In this document: piece after piece, positions 8,570 to 16,433 of the stretch
Layout: each line of letters opens with the position of its first letter
Numbering within the stretch: the first letter of the stretch is position 1
Source of the DNA: G965262015 sp965262015
GTDB taxonomy: Bacteria; Spirochaetota; Leptospiria; Turneriellales; CBDBES01
Length of the DNA stretch: 64,000 nt
Direction: 5' to 3'
Assembly (NCBI GenBank): GCA_965262015.1
Contig: OZ253494.1
Span: forward strand, 744,001 to 808,000
Notes under the pieces: model-generated
Told to the model about the DNA's origin: nothing
Database searches by the model: none
The model's input: only the letters and a program-made list of their open reading frames with translations
Program-made: the position numbers and the translations under genes

Positions 8570-8601
8570 AAAAACACAGTAGATTACTAAGGCCTGGCCT
8601 G
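8570..8601 (+). repeat. 32-bp perfect direct repeat, right copy
   Basis: Identical to 6363-6394. It starts 46 bases after the stop of the DUF262 gene and is followed at once by IS30-type terminal sequence (TCTAAATTGAAGTGTGAAAA at 8614-8633). Confidence 0.9.
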
Positions 8602-8609
8602 TTACCTGT

Positions 8610-8705
8610 ATCTTCTAAATTGAAGTGTGAAAATAGGTTTTACTTTTTATAATACCTTATTGGGTGTTAGGTAGCCTAATACTTTTCTTGGTCTTGAGTG
8701 AATTA
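8610..8705 (-). mobile_element. IS30-family relic, transposase C-terminal end
   Basis: Reverse-complement of 8651-8700 encodes HSRPRKVLGYLTP, the hallmark last block of IS30-family transposases (N-x-R-P-R-K-x-L-G-Y-x-T-P). The outer end around 8614-8640 carries the terminal motif TTGAAGTGTGAAAATAGG, which also occurs at 10254-10275 and, as variants, near 4110 and 41570. Only the end of the element survives. Confidence 0.75.
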
Positions 8706-9015
8706 GAGAGCTAGTATCAGTTCTAGACAGAATAGACTTTATAAACCGTTTTTCTTAAAAAAATTAAAAGTAAGGGGAACAACCAATAAGAATATATTAT
8801 AAAAATGGATACGTATATACCAAAGTATTTACCAGAGAACATGGGCTACTAAGAGAATAGCTCAAAACGAAATGGTTACTAAAAGCACTTAGCCCATACC
8901 TCAAGAATAAAAATATCACATAAAACGCTCTATAAAATACTATTCTATTTTAAGGGTAATGCTTTGTGGCATTTTGGAATATGGTATAAATATTTAGGGT
9001 TAAGAATAAAAGCCA
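8706..9015 (+). mobile_element. IS30-family relic, leader plus N-terminal half
   Basis: Begins with the element leader (AGACAGAATAGACTTTATAA, CCGTTTTTCTTAAAA, AAGTAAGGGGAACAACCAAT at 8720-8790), then a degraded HTH region (GTATTTACCAGAGAACATGG near 8825) with stop codons and a lost start. It jumps to the segment at 8860-9005, which matches 52040-52185 of another copy (CTATAAAATACTATTCTATT). Internal deletion and many stops make it inactive. 9015-9091 holds nothing recognisable. Confidence 0.75.
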
Positions 9016-9091
9016 GCATCTTTAAGCATCATATTATATTTATTAATGAAAATGATTTGAATGCGATGTTAATTATACTCTTTCTTTTTTA

Positions 9092-10177
9092 CTAATCTTC
9101 AGTACCATAATCACCAGCGACTTTATCAGCTGCAGCAAAAGCTTCATCTGAACGCAATGGACTCTTTATCTCACTCATTTCCCTTCCACCAAAAGGAAGC
9201 ATGGCCTTCGTAAATGCTTGATCAAAGGTCTTACCATCAATTACTTCCGTCTTGTCTAACTCACCGTTCAAGAATTCAACTTTTAGTTTTTTGCTTCCAG
9301 CATCCTTAGCAAAAATATCACCTTCACTAGTAGCTATGATACCAACAGATATTATTGTTGAGTTAGCCTTATTAGTTTCTGGAGCTTGAAATTTTGTCTC
9401 GCTTGTAGAATCTGGACATCTATGTGGATCTAAACGGAATGTAGTGCTTTGGCTACCTGCTGGAATCATAACTTCTATGCTTGTAGTCCCCATCTCTGTT
9501 GTCTCATCAGTAGTAATAGGATCCCCATCACTGTCTATGAACTTAAAGGAATACAAAGTAGAGGTTCCGGGTTCGTAGAGGCACATACCCTGCTGATTCC
9601 CCTCGTACGGTATCCGATAATTATGCTCTTTTTCTTCGTAAAGCTCTAGTTTGGTCATACCATCCGAATAGGGTGTGACCTGTGGGTATATCTCATATGA
9701 GTCACTATCCACTACTTCCCCATTCCTCGCTACTACCCCAGAACCAAAACCACTACCTTCACTGGGCGCCTCTTTCCACTTCAAAGTAACTGTCAGATCT
9801 TTGCCTTTGGACTCTTTTCTGCACACTGTATAAATAGGTAAATTAGCGGTTTTTATTGTATTGGTGATCACTTTTGTATCACCACAATATTTTATCTTTT
9901 CTGGGTTATCTTTTCTGGATTTTATACAATCTAAACGCAGAAAGACATCCTCTTCTGGTGGCTCGACATCACATATATGAATATCCTCAACTCCTGGGTC
10001 GACTGGAACGACTGGAACGTTACCATCCTTACAATATGCAAAAAAACAAACAATTATTAGTAAGCCATAAAGTAAATGGTAAAAGTATCTATGTGTGGTG
10101 TGGTGTGGTGTGGTGTGGTGTGGTGTGGTGTGGTGTGGTGTGGTGTGGTGTGGTGTGGTGTGGTGTGGTGTCTGCAT
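9092..10177 (-). CDS. Secreted or lipoprotein-like surface protein with pentanucleotide-repeat N-terminus (candidate phase-variable)
   Basis: 361 codons. Codons 3-27 are encoded by 15 perfect copies of CACCA, giving the peptide PHHTT repeated five times. Then comes a hydrophobic stretch YFYHLLYGLLIIVCFFAYC (about 30-49) resembling a signal sequence with a possible lipid-attachment Cys, then a 310-residue extracytoplasmic-looking domain. The middle reads LTVTLKWKEAPSEGSGFG and TTSIEVMIPAGSQSTTFRL, which resembles Calx-beta-type strands. Several cysteines (CDVEPP, DCIKS, KYCGD, VCRKE, MCLYE, RCPD) could form disulfides. Because the repeat unit is 5 bases, gain or loss of one unit shifts the frame before the signal segment; the copy number here leaves it open. 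Base composition is visibly more GC-rich than the neighbours. No specific function can be assigned. Confidence 0.75.
   Translation of the reverse strand: MQTPHHTTPHHTTPHHTTPHHTTPHHTTHRYFYHLLYGLLIIVCFFAYCKDGNVPVVPVDPGVEDIHICDVEPPEEDVFLRLDCIKSRKDNPEKIKYCGDTKVITNTIKTANLPIYTVCRKESKGKDLTVTLKWKEAPSEGSGFGSGVVARNGEVVDSDSYEIYPQVTPYSDGMTKLELYEEKEHNYRIPYEGNQQGMCLYEPGTSTLYSFKFIDSDGDPITTDETTEMGTTSIEVMIPAGSQSTTFRLDPHRCPDSTSETKFQAPETNKANSTIISVGIIATSEGDIFAKDAGSKKLKVEFLNGELDKTEVIDGKTFDQAFTKAMLPFGGREMSEIKSPLRSDEAFAAADKVAGDYGTED
10096..10170 (-). repeat. (CACCA)15 simple-sequence tract inside the 5' end of the surface-protein gene
   Basis: Fifteen uninterrupted copies of TGGTG on plus (CACCA on the coding minus strand), with a degenerate TGTG edge at 10092-10095. 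The tract begins seven bases inside the start codon at 10177. Pentanucleotide tracts within coding sequence are classical contingency loci because slippage by one unit changes the reading frame. Confidence 0.97.
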
Positions 10178-10222
10178 GAAACAGTTTGTCTTATGTATTT
10201 AAAAAATCAATACTTTTTTTAA

Positions 10223-10290
10223 AAAGTTAGAGAGTCAAGTTTGGAAAGCCGTAAGTTCTAAGTTGAAGTACGAAAATAGGTTTAGAGTCA
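10223..10290. repeat. Short IS30-type terminal relic
   Basis: GAGAGTCAAGTTTGG at about 10230 resembles the element leader start at 62752 (GAGAGTCAGTAAGTTTGG). TTCTAAGTTGAAGTACGAAAATAGG at about 10255-10280 matches the opposite outer end at 8612-8637. The two ends lie almost next to each other, as expected for an element whose interior was deleted. The remainder to 10463 is plain AT-rich sequence with ATAAATA repeats near 10320-10360. Confidence 0.5.
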
Positions 10291-10463
10291 TACTGAATTT
10301 CACAAATATATATTATTTATCTTAATAAATACAAATATATTGTTTATTTTAATAAATAATATAGAGACTATTTTAGAAGTTCTTATACTAACCATCAAGA
10401 TACTCTTATTTGATTTCCGATACTAATCAGAAGCAAGACAGAAAGACTTATGAAATAACAATA

Positions 10464-10814
10464 ATGAAGCAATCTACAAAATACTATATTCCATCCCTTT
10501 TTACCCTAATTACTATGGCCTGGATTTATTGTATTGTTAATAGTTTTCATGGTTATCACTATTTTAACAAACAGAATAATCTTATCCCAGATAAACCTTA
10601 TAAGACACATATTAGACAAAAACGTAGAAAAAAAAAAGCTCCTCAATGGTTAAATACTATAACACAATATTTGGACACATCCAATAACATGAGAAAAAAA
10701 ATTGTTCCCAAAACTATACAACATAGTAAATGGAACATTGTAGATGAATCATGGGTTAAAGAGACATTCCATGTAGTTGAGAGATCTGAAAAAAAGGATA
10801 AAGTGGCGAACTAG
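10464..10814 (+). CDS. Small basic membrane-anchored hypothetical protein
   Basis: Starting at the ATG at 10464 gives 116 residues (an upstream TTG at 10410 would add 18). There is one membrane segment (about 10-30, YIPSLFTLITMAWIYCIV) followed by a very basic tail (RQKRRKKKAPQWL near 55), so it is a short bitopic protein with a charged periplasmic or cytoplasmic part. No family recognised. No good Shine-Dalgarno precedes either start. It is convergent with the TPR gene at 10828, 13 bases away. It is accepted as a gene because the frame is long for this AT-rich DNA and has a sensible membrane topology. Confidence 0.5.
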   Translation: MKQSTKYYIPSLFTLITMAWIYCIVNSFHGYHYFNKQNNLIPDKPYKTHIRQKRRKKKAPQWLNTITQYLDTSNNMRKKIVPKTIQHSKWNIVDESWVKETFHVVERSEKKDKVAN

Positions 10815-10827
10815 GTGTAATTCCCTA

Positions 10828-12846
10828 TTATTTGGTATAAACTAGATTACCAATTTGCATCCTGTAGTAATCTACTGGATTGCGTGGTTCTACCAATGAT
10901 AAATAAAATCCTGTCTTTTTAAGAAGGAGATCGACTTTCTTGCCATCCGATAAAATAGCAAATAATTTGCTGTCTTTAGCGTTAATTCCATCCTGTGTAC
11001 CTAGATTAATGAGTATAGAGCTATCTTTTACTTTAAGGATTTTACCATGAAAGGGAATATTTTCATATATTTTTTTTGCAAGAGATACAGATAAATTTGT
11101 TAAAAAATTTCTACCGTAAATAGCCACTTCTGTATTATAAATGCTTAAACCACTCACCAAATCAGTAATATCCATTTTTACATGTAACCCATAGGGTAAT
11201 TCTTGATAACTTCCTGAAATAATATACTGTAGTTTATTACTTCCAACACTAAATTGTTTTTTAGAACCATTAATTTTTTCTCTTAAGAAACCATTAAATT
11301 GTTTTTCCACATCCGGAAGTATTTCTGTATTATAATAGCCACCAAGGCCAAAATATTTTTTCTTTGTGAGAGATGTATAAATCATGTCACGCTGATATTT
11401 TGGTAATAAATATACTCTACCCCGCTGGCTGAGAGCAAATGATAGTTTTTCAGCGATTGCCTTTCCGGCATCTGGGAAAGTAGGCAGAGGATTCTCTGGA
11501 CGAAAATAAAAAATAAAAATAGGCGTATCTGTTTTTGTATGAGCAACATTAAATATCTGTTCGTTAAAAAACAGTTGTTTTTTTTGTTCCGTTAAAAGCT
11601 GTTCATACATATCTTCATAATATATAGAATCGATATTTTCTCGCAGAAAATTTAATGTCCTTTTAAAATTACCAAAATCTTTTGCAAGTCTATAATATTG
11701 TAATAGTTGTTTATTTAATGTGAGATAACTAGGGAAAAGATATCTTGCCCATCGTAGCTCATATAACGCTTGATCTGATTGATTATTTAAACTAAAATGC
11801 CTACTATAACGAAAGTGTTGTTTTGCATACTGTACAATAGATGGATGTTTGCGTGTAGTTGTGTGTAGAAGTAAATTATTCTCTAGTTGAAATAATATAA
11901 TATCATTACTTGCTATAGTATCTAATAAACGAGGATATAGTACCAAGCTTTCTTTGGGGGAACAAAAACCAAGATAATACATACTTTCTAAATGATTAGG
12001 ATGTAAAGTCAGTAGAATTTTAAAATACTTTTTAGCTTTCTCACATTTACCTAGCAAGCTATAAAGCTTTCCTAAAAAAAGATTAGCCGTAAAATTATTT
12101 GGATCATACTGTATGATATTATTCAATGTTTCTAAAGGTTTAGAGAAAACATTACTTGTAATTGTATTTTCAAATAAAAATGAAACCTGCTTAGATAAAG
12201 TTTCTTCCATGTGTAAATGTGCCAAAGCCACTAGGCTTTCTATATTAGTAGGGTTTATTCTAAGTGCTTTACTAAAATACTGTTTGGCTAGTTTGTAGTG
12301 CTTTTCTTTTAAATATATTTTTCCTAACGTGAGATGAGCACGGATCAAAATAGGATTGCGTACTATCACTTGTTTTAGAGTGTGCTTGGCGATGTTATCA
12401 AATCCTTGTTGCTTATATACAAGTGCTTGTAGGTAAAGTAAATCAGGATCATAGGGGAAGAGTTTCTCTCCAATTTTAATATATTTTGATGCCTCTTTAA
12501 TATCTCCTTGATCTAGAATAGTTTTTATGATATTAATAATAATTTTTTTCTTTCTTGGCTCAATGGCAAATGCTCGTTTAAAATAAGTAAGAGCCTGATC
12601 TGTAATTTGTATTTCTTGAAGTAATTCACCTAATGCTACCAATGCTGGTAAATGGTGTGGATTAATAGCTACTGCTTTTTTAAAGTAATGAACAGCTTCT
12701 AAACGTTTATTTTTATCTAAAGCCTCTTGAGCCTTTTGTTCATAAACATGTGCCAGAGAAGCCTGTGACTGAAGATTATATGGTAAAAATAATACTATAC
12801 CTAAAGCACAGACAAAAAAGAACGTAACTCTAAAACATGAGATCAT
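10828..12846 (-). CDS. Periplasmic TPR protein with CsgG/FlgT-like C-terminal region
   Basis: 672 residues with a signal peptide (about 1-28, VTFFFVCALGIVLFLPYNL). A tandem TPR array runs from about 30 to 310: AVHYFKKAVAINPHHLPALV near 50, ALTYFKRAFAIEPRKK near 84, YFSKALRINPTNIESLVALA near 188, KKYFKILLTLHPNHLESMYY near 270. The last 240 residues resemble the nucleotide-free CsgG/FlgT fold: IAEKLSFALSQRGRVYLLPK near 465, YIISGSYQELPYGL near 540, and a FlgT-type closing strand pair GKILKVKDSSILINLGTQDG near 605. It is probably an envelope scaffold protein, possibly flagella- or outer-membrane-linked. It overlaps the stop of the preceding TPR/NHL gene by 4 bases, so the pair is cotranscribed. 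Confidence 0.7.
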   Translation of the reverse strand: MISCFRVTFFFVCALGIVLFLPYNLQSQASLAHVYEQKAQEALDKNKRLEAVHYFKKAVAINPHHLPALVALGELLQEIQITDQALTYFKRAFAIEPRKKKIIINIIKTILDQGDIKEASKYIKIGEKLFPYDPDLLYLQALVYKQQGFDNIAKHTLKQVIVRNPILIRAHLTLGKIYLKEKHYKLAKQYFSKALRINPTNIESLVALAHLHMEETLSKQVSFLFENTITSNVFSKPLETLNNIIQYDPNNFTANLFLGKLYSLLGKCEKAKKYFKILLTLHPNHLESMYYLGFCSPKESLVLYPRLLDTIASNDIILFQLENNLLLHTTTRKHPSIVQYAKQHFRYSRHFSLNNQSDQALYELRWARYLFPSYLTLNKQLLQYYRLAKDFGNFKRTLNFLRENIDSIYYEDMYEQLLTEQKKQLFFNEQIFNVAHTKTDTPIFIFYFRPENPLPTFPDAGKAIAEKLSFALSQRGRVYLLPKYQRDMIYTSLTKKKYFGLGGYYNTEILPDVEKQFNGFLREKINGSKKQFSVGSNKLQYIISGSYQELPYGLHVKMDITDLVSGLSIYNTEVAIYGRNFLTNLSVSLAKKIYENIPFHGKILKVKDSSILINLGTQDGINAKDSKLFAILSDGKKVDLLLKKTGFYLSLVEPRNPVDYYRMQIGNLVYTK

Positions 12847-14966
12847 GGTATAAAATAACCTCCCTTGGTACTACCCACTCGATCTCTAAAGTTCACATCT
12901 ACCCTAAGTTTAACGTACTGCCCCTTCCAATTAGATGAAGCATTTGTTGTATAGTATAATAAATAATTTTTCTGGCTCTGAGATCGTATATGTTGATTGA
13001 TATTTTTGATAGAAGACTGATAAGCGAATGAGTGTAAACCCTGTGTTTTTTCTGCTAAAGATTTTAAGATATGAGTTTTTGTATCCACATCAGTATATTG
13101 ATTTTGAACAGATAGTATGTACAAAGGGATGTTATTATTACGTAAAAAATGTTGCAAATGCTTTAAACGAATATTTCCATCAAAATCACTATTCTCAATT
13201 TCATTGACAATCCAAATAATAGCTTTTTTACCCCGCTTAGATAGCAACTGTGTACCTGAATAATACAAAGCCTGATTAGCTCTTGTCTGAGCAGTATATT
13301 GGGTATATAGAAAACTTTTTTGTATATTATTTTTGATAGTGATCTTTGAATTAGTCCATAATGTTGTATCCACATAATGATCTGTATAAGCAACTGCTTT
13401 TATTTTATCCTCAGAACGAACATCATGTAAAACAGAATCAATTAACCATAATAATACATCTTCATAGGTTCTCATAGATTTACTCTTAGGGTATACAATT
13501 ACTACATTCATTTGGTTCTGGAATTGTTGCAAATCTCCATGAGAAATATTGATTTTTTTGAGACCATTTTCGAATATAGTAAAATTTGTTTTTTTAAGAT
13601 TCACTAAATTATTATGTGTAAGGTCATTAACTGATAACCACAAACCAATCGTAGGGAAAGAAGCTATGTCTATCTTTTTAAGCCATACTTCTAGATTATT
13701 TAGTAAAAATTGCTTGGGTGTAAATTGAATGAGTCTGTGTGCTGTATGATCAGTAATAAATAAATTATGAAAACGATCAACAAATGCACTATATGGGCTA
13801 TAAAAAGGCTCCTTACGTCCTGAATTTGGTTCTAGTGGGTAGTGAGATATTTTTGTATTTTGCTGGGTTATTAAGTCTATAATTAATACGAAACCACTTT
13901 GATCAGCAATAGTTAATAATCTTTCATCCGGACTAAGTTGTACATGTCTAGGCTTAACTAACAAGTCACTGGCAAAGTATTGTTTAAAATTACCAAATTC
14001 ATCAAAGATAGATACTCGACCAGCTGAGCTTTCTGTCACATAAATATCACCGTTTGAACGGCAAGCAATGCCAAACGGAGTTTTTAATTTACCATCGTTT
14101 GTTTCGTCAAACCATAAACTAAATGTTCCTTTTTCAGAAATTCGTTGTATACGTTGGTTACCACTATCAACCACATAAAAATGATGATTAAGATAACATA
14201 AGCCTGCTGGCCCACGAAACTCCAGTTCTTTACTTCCCCTTTTCCCAATAGATTCTAATGGGGAAAAAAACTTAACCTGTAATCTGTCTTTCCAAGGCAT
14301 ACGGTGTATAATATCTTTTTTATAATCTGTTACCCATAATTCATGATTACCTACCACGCCAGCTACGGGGAAAGCTAGATCTCCTGAAATCTTGCGTAAA
14401 TTATTTACATAGTGCCCATTAACATCAATTTCTATAAGATTACCATTCCCTATTTTATCTTGTGCTAAAACAAACATATGCTGATTAGGTAGGCTACCTG
14501 CGAATGTAGGCAATATAAACTGGTATCTGCGTTGTGAATCAAATAATTTGGAAAAAGTGAAGGAAAAAGTATCTTGCTTATTAAAAACCTGCGTATGTTG
14601 CAGATGTGATGTAACAATAAGATTCTCGGGTTCTCGAACTAAGATATCAGACCATTCTTGTATAGCTTGTTGCATATTACCCAAAAAATAGAGAGATTTT
14701 CCTAGTAACTGTCGAGCTTCCATGTGTTCGGGATCATCAGAAATAGCTTGAAATAGGTAACTAATGGCTGCTTGGTAGTTATAATTATGGTATGCTTGAT
14801 GTCCTTTATGAAATAAATGATTAGCTTTTTTCTCTTCTGTATAATTTTTTTTATGGAAAAGGGCATAGCTACTACCTACTAGGCAGATCACAAAAATGAA
14901 TAAAAAATACCATCTAGTCAAAAAATGAATGAACATAAGAGAATTAAATACCTGATTATGTCTCAT
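12843..14966 (-). CDS. Membrane-anchored protein with TPR, NHL-type propeller and VWA-like domains
   Basis: 707 residues. An N-terminal membrane segment (about 15-35) is followed by two TPRs (ANHLFHKGHQAYHNYNYQAA near 48, AISDDPEHMEARQLLGKSLY near 72). A six-bladed-propeller-like region spans about 150-420 with NHL-like blades: GPAGLCYLNHHFYVVDSGNQ near 253, TPFGIACRSNGDIYVTESSA near 294, SPYSAFVDRFHNLFITDHTA near 391. The last 230 residues resemble a von Willebrand A fold: MNVVIVYPKSKSMRTYEDVL near 487, GKKAIIWIVNEIENSDFDG near 583, IPLYILSVQNQY near 615. The metal-site DxSxS is not clean. Probably periplasmic and involved in envelope protein interactions. Operon partner of the following TPR gene. 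Confidence 0.65.
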   Translation of the reverse strand: MRHNQVFNSLMFIHFLTRWYFLFIFVICLVGSSYALFHKKNYTEEKKANHLFHKGHQAYHNYNYQAAISYLFQAISDDPEHMEARQLLGKSLYFLGNMQQAIQEWSDILVREPENLIVTSHLQHTQVFNKQDTFSFTFSKLFDSQRRYQFILPTFAGSLPNQHMFVLAQDKIGNGNLIEIDVNGHYVNNLRKISGDLAFPVAGVVGNHELWVTDYKKDIIHRMPWKDRLQVKFFSPLESIGKRGSKELEFRGPAGLCYLNHHFYVVDSGNQRIQRISEKGTFSLWFDETNDGKLKTPFGIACRSNGDIYVTESSAGRVSIFDEFGNFKQYFASDLLVKPRHVQLSPDERLLTIADQSGFVLIIDLITQQNTKISHYPLEPNSGRKEPFYSPYSAFVDRFHNLFITDHTAHRLIQFTPKQFLLNNLEVWLKKIDIASFPTIGLWLSVNDLTHNNLVNLKKTNFTIFENGLKKINISHGDLQQFQNQMNVVIVYPKSKSMRTYEDVLLWLIDSVLHDVRSEDKIKAVAYTDHYVDTTLWTNSKITIKNNIQKSFLYTQYTAQTRANQALYYSGTQLLSKRGKKAIIWIVNEIENSDFDGNIRLKHLQHFLRNNNIPLYILSVQNQYTDVDTKTHILKSLAEKTQGLHSFAYQSSIKNINQHIRSQSQKNYLLYYTTNASSNWKGQYVKLRVDVNFRDRVGSTKGGYFIP

Positions 14967-15126
14967 AATTCGACTAAATAATACATAACTTAAGTAAAAT
15001 ATAGATGCTTCCTACGTTATTTTATACAATCTACCTTTTTTTCAAATTTATTTGACCCCACAAAGCCTATTTACCATGGCCTAATGTGTGTCTGTGCAAA
15101 AATATCTATTGCTTGGTATATAAAAC

Positions 15127-15738
15127 ATGAACCATATTAGACAGCCCAGAGAGGCTAATATTACCCGAAAAACTAGAGAAACAAATATTTGTATGCATCT
15201 ATTATTAGATGGCCAAGGAAAATTAACTGGTAATAATCCGATTCCTTTTTTTGAGCACATGCTAGGGCATCTTACTAAATATAGCTTAATGGATATTGAC
15301 ATGGATCTACAAGGCGATATAGAAATAGATTGTCATCATAGTGTTGAGGATACTGCCATTGTTCTAGGTCAGGCTATGCAAAAATCCTTAGGTGATAAAA
15401 AAGGCATTGAGCGATATGGACACTTTACCTTACCCATGGACGAAGTATTGACTACCGTCGCAGTAGATCTTTCAGGGAGATCTTACTTTAAATATAATGG
15501 CCCTGATCTGATTAATATGGGTAAATTTGGTATTTTTGACTCGGAACTGAGTTTAGAATTTTTGCATAAGCTTTCTATTAATGTGGCTATGAATCTACAC
15601 GTACTAGTACATTACGGAAAAAACAGACATCATATACATGAGTCTATTTTTAAGGCTCTGGGACATGCAATACGATATGCTATTTCGTATGATGAGAGAC
15701 GCTTAGATGAGATACCATCCACCAAGGGTGTTATATAA
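15127..15738 (+). CDS. hisB: Imidazoleglycerol-phosphate dehydratase
   Basis: Sixth step of histidine synthesis: Mn-dependent dehydration of imidazole glycerol phosphate to imidazole acetol phosphate. 203 residues is the length of the monofunctional enzyme. The two metal-binding histidine motifs are intact: DCHHSVEDTAIVLGQA near 71-87 and GKNRHHIHESIFKALGHAIR near 165-185. Also PFFEHMLGHLTKYSLMDIDM near 40 and the substrate loop FTLPMDEVLTTVAVDLSGRS near 100. No other his genes except hisH follow, so the rest of the pathway would have to lie elsewhere. No clear Shine-Dalgarno. It is divergent from the TPR operon, with about 160 bases of noncoding DNA between. Confidence 0.95.
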   Translation: MNHIRQPREANITRKTRETNICMHLLLDGQGKLTGNNPIPFFEHMLGHLTKYSLMDIDMDLQGDIEIDCHHSVEDTAIVLGQAMQKSLGDKKGIERYGHFTLPMDEVLTTVAVDLSGRSYFKYNGPDLINMGKFGIFDSELSLEFLHKLSINVAMNLHVLVHYGKNRHHIHESIFKALGHAIRYAISYDERRLDEIPSTKGVI

Positions 15739-15809
15739 ACATCATACATTATCTATCCGCTAAATAGTGAACTATGTGATAATTTCTAATTACAAGGAAA
15801 TATTTTAAG

Positions 15810-16421
15810 ATGCCCCCTAAAATTTTAGAGTTAGATTTTGGTATGGGAAACATACGGTCCCTACAAAAAGCATTTGAATATTGGGGGCAACCCGTTGAAA
15901 TTACGGATGACTACAAAAAGATAGAACGGGCTGATGCCTTGCTACTACCAGGTGATGGTGCATTTGGTAAAGCCATGTATGAGATTAAAAAACGTAACTT
16001 TATAGAACCTATTCGAGAATTTTATCTACAAAATAAACCAATCCTAGGTATCTGTATTGGTTTTCAGATATTATTTGATTCATCATGTGAATTTGGTCAA
16101 CATCAAGGATTTGGATTCATGCCATGCTCATTAGAAAAAATTAAAGATAACCCTACGGTTCCACATATAGCTTGGTCTGAAACCAAACAAAAACAACAGT
16201 CTATTCTTTTTCATAATATTCCATTAAATAGCTATTTATACTATGTACATAGCTATGCTGTATATGATTCTACACCCTACACTACATCAACATGTAGCTA
16301 TGGTGCTGAATTCACAGCTTCAATAGAACATAAGGCCCTGTTTGGCGTGCAATTTCATCCAGAAAAATCATCAAAAACTGGTTTAGCAATTATTAAGAAT
16401 TTTATTGATTATCTTAGATAA
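15810..16421 (+). CDS. hisH: Imidazole glycerol phosphate synthase, glutaminase subunit HisH
   Basis: Class I glutamine amidotransferase that releases ammonia for HisF, the cyclase partner (not in this window). 203 residues, typical length. Catalytic triad visible: nucleophile Cys in GICIGFQILFD near 80-90, His and Glu in VQFHPEKSSK near 180-190. The N-terminus LELDFGMGNIRSLQKAFEYW and LLLPGDGAFGKAMYEI near 50 are characteristic of HisH. AAGGAAATA lies upstream of the ATG. It lies 71 bases after hisB and 12 bases before murE on the same strand. No inactivating change is seen, so at least this step appears maintained. Confidence 0.94.
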   Translation: MPPKILELDFGMGNIRSLQKAFEYWGQPVEITDDYKKIERADALLLPGDGAFGKAMYEIKKRNFIEPIREFYLQNKPILGICIGFQILFDSSCEFGQHQGFGFMPCSLEKIKDNPTVPHIAWSETKQKQQSILFHNIPLNSYLYYVHSYAVYDSTPYTTSTCSYGAEFTASIEHKALFGVQFHPEKSSKTGLAIIKNFIDYLR

Positions 16422-16433
16422 ATTTATTGTGGA

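Noticed and set aside
10096..10170. PHHTT repeat as a His-rich metal-binding domain
   Set aside because: The DNA is a perfect 5-bp tandem repeat with no synonymous variation, which fits slippage; a selected metal-binding peptide would be expected to show codon drift. Metal binding is not excluded.
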